In this document: positions 26,638 to 35,021 of the stretch, one piece after another
Numbering within the stretch: position 1 is the first letter of the stretch
How the letters are laid out: each line of letters begins with the position of its first letter
Source of the DNA: Sinorhizobium medicae
Lineage (GTDB): Bacteria; Pseudomonadota; Alphaproteobacteria; Rhizobiales; Rhizobiaceae
Direction of reading: 5' to 3'
Length of the DNA: 64,000 nucleotides
Assembly (NCBI RefSeq): GCF_007827695.1
Contig: NZ_VITA01000019.1
Location: 1 to 64,000 of the forward strand
The notes under the pieces: model-generated
What the model was told of the DNA's origin: nothing
Seen by the model: only the letters and a program-made list of their open reading frames with translations
Database searches by the model: none
Made by a program: the position numbers and the translations under genes

Positions 26638-27816
26638 ATGATTGCGACAACGCACTCCATGCAGACACCGATCAATATAGACCCGGACTACCTCACCAGC
26701 CGGCTGAAAGCCCTGCTCGAAATTGCGAGCCCGACCGGTTTCACCGATGAGGCGGTGCGCTACACCGCGCGTGAGCTCGAGCGTCTCGGGCTGGAAGTGA
26801 AGCTGACCCGCCGGGGCGCAATTCGCGCTATGCGGCCGGGTGCGGCCGAACGGCCAGCCCGCGGGATCGTCTCGCACCTGGACACGCTTGGTGCGCAGGT
26901 GAAGGCGCTGAAGGAGAACGGCCGCCTCGAACTGGTCTCGATCGGCCACTGGTCGGCGCGGTTCGCGGAGGGGGCTCGCGGCTCGATCTTTTCCGGCAAG
27001 GGAACCTATCGCGGAACCATCCTTCCCCTGAAGGCTTCTGGACACACTTTCAATGACGAGATCGACACGCAACCGACCGGCTGGCGGCACATCGAGCTGC
27101 GCGTCGATGCGCTTGCCCGCGACCGGAGCGATCTGGTGCAGCTCGGAATTGACGTTGGCGACATTGTCGCCATCGATCCCCAGCCCGAGTTCCTCGACAA
27201 CGGGTTCATCGTTTCGCGGCATCTCGACGACAAGGCCGGGGTGGCCATCATGCTTGCGGCGCTCGAGGCCATGCAGCGCCAGAAGGTGGAAACGCCGGTC
27301 GACACCTATTGGCTCTTCACCATCGGCGAGGAGGTGGGCGTTGGCGCCTCGGCTGCAATCGTTCCGGAAATCGCCTCTTTGGTGGCGATCGACAACGGTA
27401 CGACCGCGCCGGGCCAGAATTCGGACGAGTTCGGCGTTACGCTCGCCATGGCAGACCAGACAGGGCCCTTCGACTATCATCTCTCGAAAAAGCTCTACGA
27501 ACTTTGCGGCGAGCATGGCATCCGCGTTCAGAAGGACGTCTTCCGCTACTATCGCTCCGACGCCGCATCCGCGGTCGAAGCGGGGCACGACGTCCGCACG
27601 GCGCTTCTTACCTTCGGCGTCGACGCGTCGCACGGCTATGAGCGCATCCATCTTCACGCGCTGATGTCGGTTGCGAAGCTTGCGGTGTATCACGCGGCAA
27701 GCGAGGTCCAGATCGAGCGTGACGCGGAGGAAGTCTCCGGGCTTCGGGGCTTTACCCGCCAAAAGGTTCGGCAGGCCGAGCAGGATCTGAAGGCCGACGA
27801 GCCCGAGGGACCTTAG
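26638..27816 (+). CDS. M42-family peptidase of the NAGGN osmoprotectant type
   Basis: A 392-residue cytoplasmic metallo-aminopeptidase. VSHLDTLG near residue 82, HLDDKAG near 195, FTIGEEVGVG with the catalytic Glu-Glu near 227, AIDNG, and the final metal histidine in ASHGYERIHLHAL mark the M42 fold. The overall wording fits the subfamily linked to N-acetylglutaminylglutamine amide (NAGGN), the dipeptide osmolyte made by asnO and ngg at 38.5-42.1 kb in this window, so it may hydrolyse or recycle that dipeptide. It lies 11 kb away from those genes rather than next to them. The start is uncertain: 26638 is used, 26659 is possible, and neither has a clear ribosome-binding site. Confidence 0.8.
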   Translation: MIATTHSMQTPINIDPDYLTSRLKALLEIASPTGFTDEAVRYTARELERLGLEVKLTRRGAIRAMRPGAAERPARGIVSHLDTLGAQVKALKENGRLELVSIGHWSARFAEGARGSIFSGKGTYRGTILPLKASGHTFNDEIDTQPTGWRHIELRVDALARDRSDLVQLGIDVGDIVAIDPQPEFLDNGFIVSRHLDDKAGVAIMLAALEAMQRQKVETPVDTYWLFTIGEEVGVGASAAIVPEIASLVAIDNGTTAPGQNSDEFGVTLAMADQTGPFDYHLSKKLYELCGEHGIRVQKDVFRYYRSDAASAVEAGHDVRTALLTFGVDASHGYERIHLHALMSVAKLAVYHAASEVQIERDAEEVSGLRGFTRQKVRQAEQDLKADEPEGP

Positions 27817-28631
27817 ATCGGCTCCGCTTTCTTCGGAAGTCCGAGAGCATAGTCCGGCTTCTCTTTTTTGGTCGTCCATCACGGGCCGGCCTATTAGTCG
27901 TGTCCGCGACAGCACCAGAGGTGTGCCATCCACGACTACACTTCCATCGGTTTTCACCTTCGATTGCCTGGGTCGGCCGGTCACGCAAATTGCGCCGGGC
28001 GCAAGCACCTACTTAATCGAGGAGCTGACGATGGCGTTTCCGGCGCGGCTGCCATTGTTGCCACCGAAGGTCGTCGATACGGGCCGCACGTGCCTTATGG
28101 ACAGATGGAAGCGAGCAGAGCGTCCGCATGACGGCGGAGGCCAAGCGCCGCGGTCGCATCACGACGCTGGATGTTTTTCCAGCGAATAGAAAGGACATAG
28201 CCATTGTCGCCGGCCTCCTACTACACCGACCGCGACGATCTCCGCTTCCAGTACACGGTAGTGACGATGCGCGAAATGGCGCATATGATCATCATGTCGA
28301 TGGGACACGGTTCCACATGCCGGCGCTCGAAGTGGATGTGGTCTGCACATGCGGTTGGGGAGATGCATCCAACGCAGGCTTTGCCGCTGGGATCATAGAC
28401 GTCCGAATCCGGATGAGACGACCTGGCTGGGCAGCCTCTTCAACGCAACCGGCCTTAGGAGCCAGCGGGTGGTATTGTGCGCCTCGAGAACACCCTCGCA
28501 TTCCTGGAAGGCGCCCCGGTCAAACGGCCTCAGGCTCCTTAAAGCGGGAAAGGCTATGCGGTTTTCCGTCAGGGTAGCGAGCGTACGGGATCTTGCAGAT
28601 TTCGTGTTGTTCGCACGATCCAAGCTTCAAA
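27817..28631. other. Gene-poor region after the M42 peptidase
   Basis: This 815-base stretch has overlapping open frames on both strands, none longer than about 150 codons that is not explained as chance, none with a good ribosome-binding site plus recognisable product. Short pieces read like coding remnants (FTFDCLGRPVTQIAPGAS on the plus strand near 27960; MSPASYYTDRDDLRFQ near 28204), but I cannot name a family. It is best described as possibly decayed sequence between the peptidase and chrA. Confidence 0.4.
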
Positions 28632-30038
28632 TCAGGCTCCCACGACCGACCAGACGAGCCCGGCGACGGCGCAGGCAAGCAGGGTTGCGATGATCGAAGC
28701 CTGATACCGGAAAATTGCGATCGCGGCCGCCGCTGTCAGCACCAAAGATGGCAACACCAGTGAGGCCGGATCGGGGACATCGAGTGCAAACCATCCGAGT
28801 CGCCAGGTCACCACCTCTGAAAACAGCGTGTGCAGACCGAACCAGACGGCCAGATTGAGGATCACGCCGACGACGGCGGCGGTGATCGCCGACATCGCGC
28901 CGGTCAGTGCCACATTGTTGCGAAGGCGCTCGATGAAGGGGGCTCCGAGAAAAATCCAGAGGAAGCAGGGAACGAAGGTCACCCAGGTCGTCAGGATCGC
29001 CGCAAGCGTCGCCGCCGTCATCGGGTTCAGCGATCCAGGATCACGAAAGGCCCCCATGAAGCCGACAAACTGGACGACCATGATCAGCGGCCCCGGAGTC
29101 GTCTCGGCCATGCCGAGGCCGTCGAGCATCTCGCCGGGCTTCAGCCAGCCGTAGTGCTGGACCGCCTCCTGGGCGACATAGGCAAGGACGGCATAAGCTC
29201 CGCCGAAAGTGACGACAGCCATCTGGCTGAAGAACAGGCCGATCTGCGTGAAGACATTGTCGATGCCGAGAAAGGCTGTGAGCAGCATCAGGGGCACGAG
29301 CCATATCGCGAAGAACACCGCCGAAATGCGTAGCGACCAGGAAAGATTGGGACGGGCATGGCCCGGCGTTTCCTCTCCTAGGAGCGAATCTTCGTCTCTG
29401 AGGATCGCGCCGCTTCCCGCTTTGTGCCCGCCGCCAATTCTAAATAAGGGCGAACCGGAGCGGCCGCCGATATATCCGCAGATGCCGGCTGCCAGAATGA
29501 TCAGCGGGAAGGGCACGCGGAAGAAGAAAATGCCGATGAAGGCCGCGGCGGCGATGCCGACCATCAGATAGTTCTTGAGAGCCCTGCTGCCGATCCGGAA
29601 AACAGCATGCACGACGACGGCGAGCACTGCAGCCTTGAGACCGAAGAACAGCCCCTCAACAATGCTGACATTGCCAAAGGCCGCGTAGATGTAGCTCAAG
29701 CCGAGAATGGCAACGAAACCCGGCAGAACGAACAGCGTGCCGGCGACGAGACCGCCTGCGGTGCGGTGAAGGAGCCAACCGATATAGACGGCGAGCTGCT
29801 GCGCCTCGGGCCCCGGCAGCAGCATGCAGTAATTCAATGCGTGCAGAAAACGGTGCTCGCCTATCCAGCGTTTTTCATCGACCAGGATGCGGTGCATTAC
29901 CGCGATCTGTCCGGCTGGGCCACCGAAGCTGAGGGCGGCAATCCTTGCCCAGACCCGGACCGCCTCGCCGAATGGAATGCCGTGACCATAGTCTTGCCGC
30001 GCCGTATCGGGCGCGGCACTGTTTGCGATCTCGCTCAT
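28632..30038 (-). CDS. chrA: Chromate transporter ChrA
   Basis: A 468-residue inner-membrane protein of the CHR superfamily, which exports chromate and gives resistance. It is the long, two-domain form: two homologous halves, the first with ALSFGGPAGQIAVMHR and NYCMLLPGPEAQQLAVYIGW, the second with VTFGGAYAVLAYVAQEAV and GMAETTPGPLIMVVQFVGF. Those paired FGG and PGP motifs are the family hallmark. An aagga box precedes the ATG at 30038, which overlaps the chrB stop, so chrB and chrA are one unit. The short loop between the halves (about residues 205-240) is charged and cytoplasmic. Confidence 0.92.
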   Translation of the reverse strand: MSEIANSAAPDTARQDYGHGIPFGEAVRVWARIAALSFGGPAGQIAVMHRILVDEKRWIGEHRFLHALNYCMLLPGPEAQQLAVYIGWLLHRTAGGLVAGTLFVLPGFVAILGLSYIYAAFGNVSIVEGLFFGLKAAVLAVVVHAVFRIGSRALKNYLMVGIAAAAFIGIFFFRVPFPLIILAAGICGYIGGRSGSPLFRIGGGHKAGSGAILRDEDSLLGEETPGHARPNLSWSLRISAVFFAIWLVPLMLLTAFLGIDNVFTQIGLFFSQMAVVTFGGAYAVLAYVAQEAVQHYGWLKPGEMLDGLGMAETTPGPLIMVVQFVGFMGAFRDPGSLNPMTAATLAAILTTWVTFVPCFLWIFLGAPFIERLRNNVALTGAMSAITAAVVGVILNLAVWFGLHTLFSEVVTWRLGWFALDVPDPASLVLPSLVLTAAAAIAIFRYQASIIATLLACAVAGLVWSVVGA

Positions 30039-30859
30039 CACGAATCCTTCTTCGGAGACGGCCAGTTGTGCGTTTCGTCGGTAGCATCCCGGCACCAGCG
30101 ATAAAAGGCATCGTAGAGCGCCATGCCCGCCTCGAGCTGCTCGAGGTCGTCGGCATACATGCGTGACAGGCCGAGGGATGCCGCCAGCAACCCCGACGCT
30201 TGTGGCGCAAGGTCGAGGCGGGACGTATCCGCGCCGCGAACGATGGTCGCGAGTCGCAGCAGCGGTTCGATCGAAAGGCCGAACTCTTCGACCATTATGT
30301 CGAAGGTGCAAAGCTCGCCCCGGTGACTCCAGCGGATCGGCGCATCCACGTCGAAGGGCGTCGCTGCGAAGCGCTCGGCAACTGCCTCGACCTCGGACGG
30401 GGCAACGTACAGGAAGACGGCCTGCGGATCGACGAAGCGGCGGATCAGCCAGGGACAGGCGATACGGTCGATCTTCGGCCGCGCCCGGGTCACCCAGACG
30501 GTGCGGCCGCTCGCATCGCGTTCCGGTATCGCGGAGACGGGTACGGTCGGATAGCCGGCTTCGGTCCAGGCCGCGAAACCCCCTTCGAGGACGTCGGCGG
30601 CAATGCCATGATTGCGAAGCCATGCGGCAACGCCGTAGCTCAGCTTCTTGCCACGATGGCAAACGACGACCGCCGAAGTTCCGCCGAGTTCAGCGGCCCA
30701 TTCCTGGACCTTGCGGTAGTCGCGACGGATCGAGCCCGGGACTAGGCGCGGATCCTCGTCGAAATCCTCGTCCACACGGACGTCGATGAGCGCGGGGCAT
30801 TTCGCCGTGCCGATGAGGCGGGCAAGTTTATCGGGAGCGATTTCGAGATGTGACGACAT
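30038..30859 (-). CDS. chrB: Rhodanese-ChrB fusion, chromate-resistance accessory/regulator
   Basis: A 273-residue cytoplasmic protein in two parts. Residues about 5-110 are a rhodanese domain with CPALIDVRVDEDF and the active-site loop VVCHRGKKLSYG, whose cysteine could carry sulphur. Residues about 125-265 are a ChrB-type domain: VWVTRARPKIDRIACPWLIRRF, FDIMVEEFGL and LYDAFYRWCRD. ChrB-type proteins are needed for full chromate resistance and in some species sense chromate at the chr promoter; the N-terminal rhodanese replaces the region usually present there. ggagg lies about nine bases before the ATG at 30859. It is co-translated with chrA. Confidence 0.88.
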   Translation of the reverse strand: MSSHLEIAPDKLARLIGTAKCPALIDVRVDEDFDEDPRLVPGSIRRDYRKVQEWAAELGGTSAVVVCHRGKKLSYGVAAWLRNHGIAADVLEGGFAAWTEAGYPTVPVSAIPERDASGRTVWVTRARPKIDRIACPWLIRRFVDPQAVFLYVAPSEVEAVAERFAATPFDVDAPIRWSHRGELCTFDIMVEEFGLSIEPLLRLATIVRGADTSRLDLAPQASGLLAASLGLSRMYADDLEQLEAGMALYDAFYRWCRDATDETHNWPSPKKDS

Positions 30860-31111
30860 GTGACGCGTCCTCCGTGTGAGCGGTAAAAATGGACGCGATA
30901 CTTCGGCTGTCGCCTCGTGGGGTGATCGCAACCCCATGCGGGGTGTTTTCCGCTCTTTCTGCGCCGCTGTCAAGCGGCTGGAATGAACCTGCATGATCAG
31001 CGCAAAGGCGGGGATCGCCGCCCATTGCCGGCATTTCCAAAGGTTTCAAAAGTTCGGTGAGGGCGGCATGGCGGCCGCGGCTGCGTGACGGCGATCGCCT
31101 GGAACATAGCG

Positions 31112-31564
31112 CTATGCCCAGTTCAAGGTAACCGCTGCCACGACCAGATAACGTGCCGACTTGGCGATCGCCACCAGCAACAGAAACGGCAACAGCGGCT
31201 CCTTCATTATGCCCGCCACCACAGTTAAGGGGTCGCCGATAACAGGCACCCAACTAAGGAGCAGCGACCACTTTCCATAACGGCGATACCAGTGCTGCGC
31301 ACGCTCCAACCCGGCGTCGCGCACCGGAAACCAGCGCCTGTGCCGAAAATGCTCGATGCCCCGGCCCAGTCCCCAATTCATGACCGAACCAAGCACGTTG
31401 CCGAGGCTCGCGACCGCGATGAGCAACCCTGGTGAATAGCCCGAGATCAGCAGGCCGGCCAAGGCCGCTTCGGACTGTGCGGGCAGGATCGTCGCTGCGG
31501 CAAGTGCGACCAGAAACAGGCCGGCAAAAACGGCAAAATCGAAACTCGTGGAAGGGTCTGACAT
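31112..31564 (-). CDS. YqaA/DedA-family membrane protein
   Basis: A 150-residue inner-membrane protein with about four hydrophobic segments. The pattern ILPAQSEAALAGLL, LGNVLGSVMNWGLGRG, and RYGKWSLLLSWVPVIGDPLTVVAG is typical of the YqaA subgroup of the DedA/SNARE-associated family, proteins linked to membrane lipid translocation and homeostasis. The start at 31564 is chosen because it places the first membrane segment near residue 10; an upstream in-frame start at 31696 would add a polar, non-conserved extension. It is separated from chrB by about 250 bases in which I see no gene, so it is probably its own unit. Confidence 0.82.
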   Translation of the reverse strand: MSDPSTSFDFAVFAGLFLVALAAATILPAQSEAALAGLLISGYSPGLLIAVASLGNVLGSVMNWGLGRGIEHFRHRRWFPVRDAGLERAQHWYRRYGKWSLLLSWVPVIGDPLTVVAGIMKEPLLPFLLLVAIAKSARYLVVAAVTLNWA

Positions 31565-31838
31565 GCCGCTTACACTTGACCTCTTCCGGGAATGCTCGTG
31601 GCTGCTGTTGTCCGTCGGGTGGCAGCCTTTGGACATTATAGGTGTTCTGATTCGGTGAATAGTGTCACGCCGGCTGCCGTTACGACGAACGTGCAAGCCG
31701 GCCTGCCTATTAGTGGCTGTGATCGCAAGAACTGCACGTTACGTCAATTCCCACGACGTGTGTCTGCCCCTGACGGGACGGCTCGGCTCACCTGCGTCGC
31801 TCTACCGTTTTTGTGCGCTTACCCCTCCCGCCGTCATC

Positions 31839-31855
31839 CTCGGGCTTGACCCGAG
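31839..31855. repeat. Palindromic intergenic repeat
   Basis: CTCGGG (31839-31844) and CCCGAG (31850-31855) flank CTTGA. The surrounding words (gtcatcctcgggcttgaccc followed by gagaatccag) match a short repeat I have often seen between genes in rhizobia; copy number in this genome was not checked. Confidence 0.55.
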
Positions 31856-31881
31856 AATCCAGCCACGAACATCGTTTCTGC

Positions 31882-31977
31882 ATGGCGGGCTACGTGTATG
31901 TCGTCACGAACCACAAGCGAGGAACGCTCTATATTGGCGTCACGTCGAATCTCGAGCGCCACATCTTCGAGGAGGCG
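31882..31977 (+). pseudogene. Truncated GIY-YIG nuclease gene
   Basis: From the ATG at 31882 the frame reads MAGYVYVVTNHKRGTLYIG followed by VTSNLERHIFEE, the N-terminal third of a stand-alone GIY-YIG endonuclease domain (YVYV and YIGVTSNL with the following arginine). After about 32 residues similarity stops abruptly and the frame continues with unrelated sequence to 32088. Full-length relatives have about 90-100 residues and normally continue with the catalytic Glu and KREKxLK region. This looks like a decayed copy next to the palindromic repeat. Confidence 0.6.
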
Positions 31978-32444
31978 ACGATCGATCAGCGACACGTTCT
32001 GCGTCAAGCCGTCGACCGGTGCCGTTTACGACCATGTCCCCGAAAAGCGTGCGGATATCGGCGGCGAACTGTTTTCAGCTGCACTTGACGCCGAGGCGGA
32101 AGGCGCAGGCGCGGAGCCGGCAATGCTTGCTGCGGCCCTTTCGCATCGCTTCGCAATTAACGCGTACGCGCAAAAGCGCGCACCCCAAGTTTATAGATCA
32201 CAATGATTCTTCGTCGGATTGATCTGAAATCGCGGGCGCGGTTTTCATAAGGTCGAGCGTGAACGGTCGGAAAATCCGCTCAGTTTTCCTTCCTGCGCCA
32301 ATCGCGCGATCGGGCCGTGAACGCCGCGGCCAGGACGATTCGCGCGCGTCACCGCCAAGTTTATCATGATAAATTATTGCACTTTTATTATTTATAGTTA
32401 TAGATAGCACTGCGAACTGAAGCCAAATCGAAAGGATCTTCCCC

Positions 32445-33998
32445 ATGAAGAGGCTGATTCGGAGCGCCATGGTTCTGGCTGCTCTTGCATTTGCAGGGAC
32501 TGCCGGAGCGCAGACTCCGCCCGACGTCCTCGTCGTCGGCCAGATTGCCGAGCCGCAGTCTCTGGACCCGCATACAGTGACCGCGACGAATGATTTCCGA
32601 ATTCTGGTCAACGTCTATGACGGCTTGGTCCGGTTCAAAGACGGCACATTGGAAGTCGAGCCGGCGCTTGCCGAAAGCTGGGAAATCTCAGAGGACGGGA
32701 AGACTTACACGTTCAAGCTAAGGCAAGGCGTGAAATTCCACGACGGTTCCGATTTCAATGCAGAGGCGGTGAAGTTCAATTTCGATCGCATGTTGAAGAA
32801 GGACCATCCGTTCTACGGCACCGGTCCATTTCCGCTTTCCTTCAACTTTTCCTCGGTGGATTCGGTCAATGTCCTCGACGAGCACACGGTCGAGTTCAAG
32901 CTGAGCGAAGCATTCGCGCCGTTCCTCTCAAACCTCGCCTATCCCACGGGCCTGATCGTCTCTCCGGCCGCGGTCTCCGAACATGGCAAGGAATATGGCC
33001 GCAGCCCATCGGGCACCGGCGCGTTCAAGTTCGTGGAATGGCTGTCGAACCAGCGTGTGGTGGTCGAGCGCAATCCGGACTATTGGGACGGTGCCGCAAA
33101 GCTTCAGGCGGTCGTCTTCCGACCGATCACCGACGCCAACACGCGAGTCGCCGAGATGATGGCCGGCGGTATCGACGTCATGGTGGAGGTGCCGCCGGAC
33201 AATCTCGCAACCTTTAGGCAGGACGCCAATTTCGCCGTTGCAGAGCAGGCAGGGCCGCATGTCTGGTTCGCTATCCTGAATACCAAGGAAGGACCTTTTG
33301 CCGATAAGCGCGTGCGCCAGGCTGCAAATTATGCGGTGAACAAGGAAACGCTAGCCAACGACGTGCTGCAGGGGACGGCGACAGTGGCAGCCGGTCCGAT
33401 CCCTCCGGCCTTCAATTGGGTGGAAAGCTCGGTAAAGCCCTATGCCTATGATCCCGAACAGGCCAAGAGCCTGCTCGCCGAGGCAGGGGTCGAAAATCCG
33501 CAAGTGACGTTCTATGTCACGGAGGGAGGTTCCGGCATGCTCGACCCGATTACCATGGGCGCCGCGATCCAGGCCGATCTCCAGGCCGTGGGCTTCAACG
33601 TCAAGATCGAGACGTATGAGTGGAATACGTTCCTCGGGCGCGTCAACCCCGGCCTTCAAGGCAAAGCGGATATGGCCGAGATGGCGTGGATGACGAATGA
33701 TCCAGATACCGTCCCCTATCTGACGTTGCGCACTGACGCGATGCCGGACAAGGGAGGGTTCAACTCCGGCTATTATTCCAATCCGAAGCTCGATGAGCTC
33801 CTGGAAAAGGCGCGCAAATCCACGGATCAGGCCGAGCGCGGCAAGCTCTACGGCGAGGTTCAGTCGATCGTTCATGACGACGCGCCGTGGCTTTTCGTCG
33901 CTAACTGGAAGCAGAATGCGGTGACAACCGCCGCGGTCAAGGGCTTCGAATTGCAGCCCTCTTTCCTGCTCAATCTCCATGGCGTGACCAAAGAGTAG
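32445..33998 (+). CDS. Peptide/nickel-type ABC transporter substrate-binding protein
   Basis: A 517-residue periplasmic receptor of the SBP_bac_5 (DppA/OppA) family. A signal peptide ends at GTAGAQ. The family signature is at ALAESWEISEDGKTYTFKLR leading into QGVKFHDGSDFNAEAVKFNF, and VRQAANYAVNKETLAND is the usual late motif. It binds a peptide, an opine-like compound or another oligomeric nutrient; the ligand cannot be predicted. aaggatc precedes the ATG, and an AT-rich region lies upstream. The permease gene starts 75 bases after its stop, so it heads a four-gene transporter operon with its own FadR-type regulator at the end. Confidence 0.9.
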   Translation: MKRLIRSAMVLAALAFAGTAGAQTPPDVLVVGQIAEPQSLDPHTVTATNDFRILVNVYDGLVRFKDGTLEVEPALAESWEISEDGKTYTFKLRQGVKFHDGSDFNAEAVKFNFDRMLKKDHPFYGTGPFPLSFNFSSVDSVNVLDEHTVEFKLSEAFAPFLSNLAYPTGLIVSPAAVSEHGKEYGRSPSGTGAFKFVEWLSNQRVVVERNPDYWDGAAKLQAVVFRPITDANTRVAEMMAGGIDVMVEVPPDNLATFRQDANFAVAEQAGPHVWFAILNTKEGPFADKRVRQAANYAVNKETLANDVLQGTATVAAGPIPPAFNWVESSVKPYAYDPEQAKSLLAEAGVENPQVTFYVTEGGSGMLDPITMGAAIQADLQAVGFNVKIETYEWNTFLGRVNPGLQGKADMAEMAWMTNDPDTVPYLTLRTDAMPDKGGFNSGYYSNPKLDELLEKARKSTDQAERGKLYGEVQSIVHDDAPWLFVANWKQNAVTTAAVKGFELQPSFLLNLHGVTKE

Positions 33999-34073
33999 TT
34001 CGCGCAGCGGAATTGCCGTCGGCACGCTCGTTTCTGCTGGTGGCAACAACACGGATCTTCCCGGAAGGTTACC

Positions 34074-35021
34074 ATGCCGTCCTATGTCCTGACGCGGCTG
34101 ATTGCCGTGGTGCCCGTTCTGTTCGGGCTCTCCATCATCGTTTTCCTGGTGATGACTCTTATTCCCGGCGATGCCGCGACGGCCATTCTCGGCTCGTATG
34201 CGACGCCGGAAAATGTGGAGCGCATCAACCGCGACCTCGGGCTCGACAAGCCGTTGGTGCAGCAATACGTCATCTGGATGGGTAACGTGTTGCAGGGCGA
34301 CTTCGGCCGTTCCTTCGCCTTGAACCGGCCCGTGCTCGACGAGGTACTGGAGCGGTTCCAGGCAACGCTGGTACTCGCCGGCGTATCGCTGGTCCTGTGT
34401 TCGCTAATCGGCCTTCTTGCGGGTGTGATCTCCGCGGTGCGCCAGTTCGGCTGGGCCGACCGCATCATCACCTTTTTCGTCCTGGCGGGCATTTCCATGC
34501 CGTCCTTCTGGCTCGGCCTTCTGCTGATCTATCTCTTCGCCGTTCATTGGCGCATCCTTCCGGCGTCCGGCATGTACGCGGTCTATGGCGGGGGTGACCT
34601 GAAGGACCTTCTGCTCCATCTGGTCCTGCCGGCAACCACCCTTGCCGTGGTTGCCGCGGGCGTTATCGCGCGGCTGACACGTGGAGCGATGCTCGAGGTC
34701 CTGCGCCAGGATTATGTGCGCACTGCCCGCGCCAAGGGCCTGCCCGAGCGTAGAGTGATCTACGCTCATGCCTTTCGTGCGGCCCTTGTCAGCGTCATTC
34801 CGGCCATAGGCATCCAGGCCGGTTTCGTGCTCGGCGGCGCCGTCTATGTCGAAACGGTGTTCCAGTGGCCCGGCATCGGCGCAATGCTCGCGAAGGCGAT
34901 TTCGACGCGCGATATCCTGCTGGTGCAGGGCGGCGTGCTCGTCGTTGCGGCCAGTTACGTGCTGTTCAATCTTCTCGCCGATGTCGTTCAGTCCATGCTC
35001 GATCCGAGGATTCGTACATGA
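34074..35021 (+). CDS. ABC transporter permease (DppB-like)
   Basis: A 315-residue inner-membrane permease with six hydrophobic segments. The N terminus MPSYVLTRLIAVVPVLFGLSIIVF, the periplasmic segment with LGLDKPLVQQYVIWM and GDFGRSF, and the EAA loop GAMLEVLRQDYVRTARAKGLPE are classical for DppB/OppB. The stop overlaps the next gene by four bases (ATGA). It pairs with the permease half of the following fusion protein to form the channel. Confidence 0.92.
   Translation: MPSYVLTRLIAVVPVLFGLSIIVFLVMTLIPGDAATAILGSYATPENVERINRDLGLDKPLVQQYVIWMGNVLQGDFGRSFALNRPVLDEVLERFQATLVLAGVSLVLCSLIGLLAGVISAVRQFGWADRIITFFVLAGISMPSFWLGLLLIYLFAVHWRILPASGMYAVYGGGDLKDLLLHLVLPATTLAVVAAGVIARLTRGAMLEVLRQDYVRTARAKGLPERRVIYAHAFRAALVSVIPAIGIQAGFVLGGAVYVETVFQWPGIGAMLAKAISTRDILLVQGGVLVVAASYVLFNLLADVVQSMLDPRIRT

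Larger units (their letters stand above)
31565..32444. other. 880-base gap with a palindromic repeat and a gene remnant
   Basis: No intact gene is seen. The gap holds one palindromic intergenic repeat (31839-31855), the 5' remnant of a GIY-YIG nuclease gene (31882 onwards), an uninterrupted but unidentified frame (about 31960-32206, reading KPSTGAVYDHVPEKRADIGG) and, at 32365-32410, an AT-rich stretch that is likely the promoter zone for the peptide-binding protein gene. Confidence 0.5.

Noticed and set aside
26470-28008. 512-codon minus-strand frame covering the M42 peptidase
   Set aside because: Opposite to the M42 motifs on the plus strand; no ribosome-binding site and no family resemblance.
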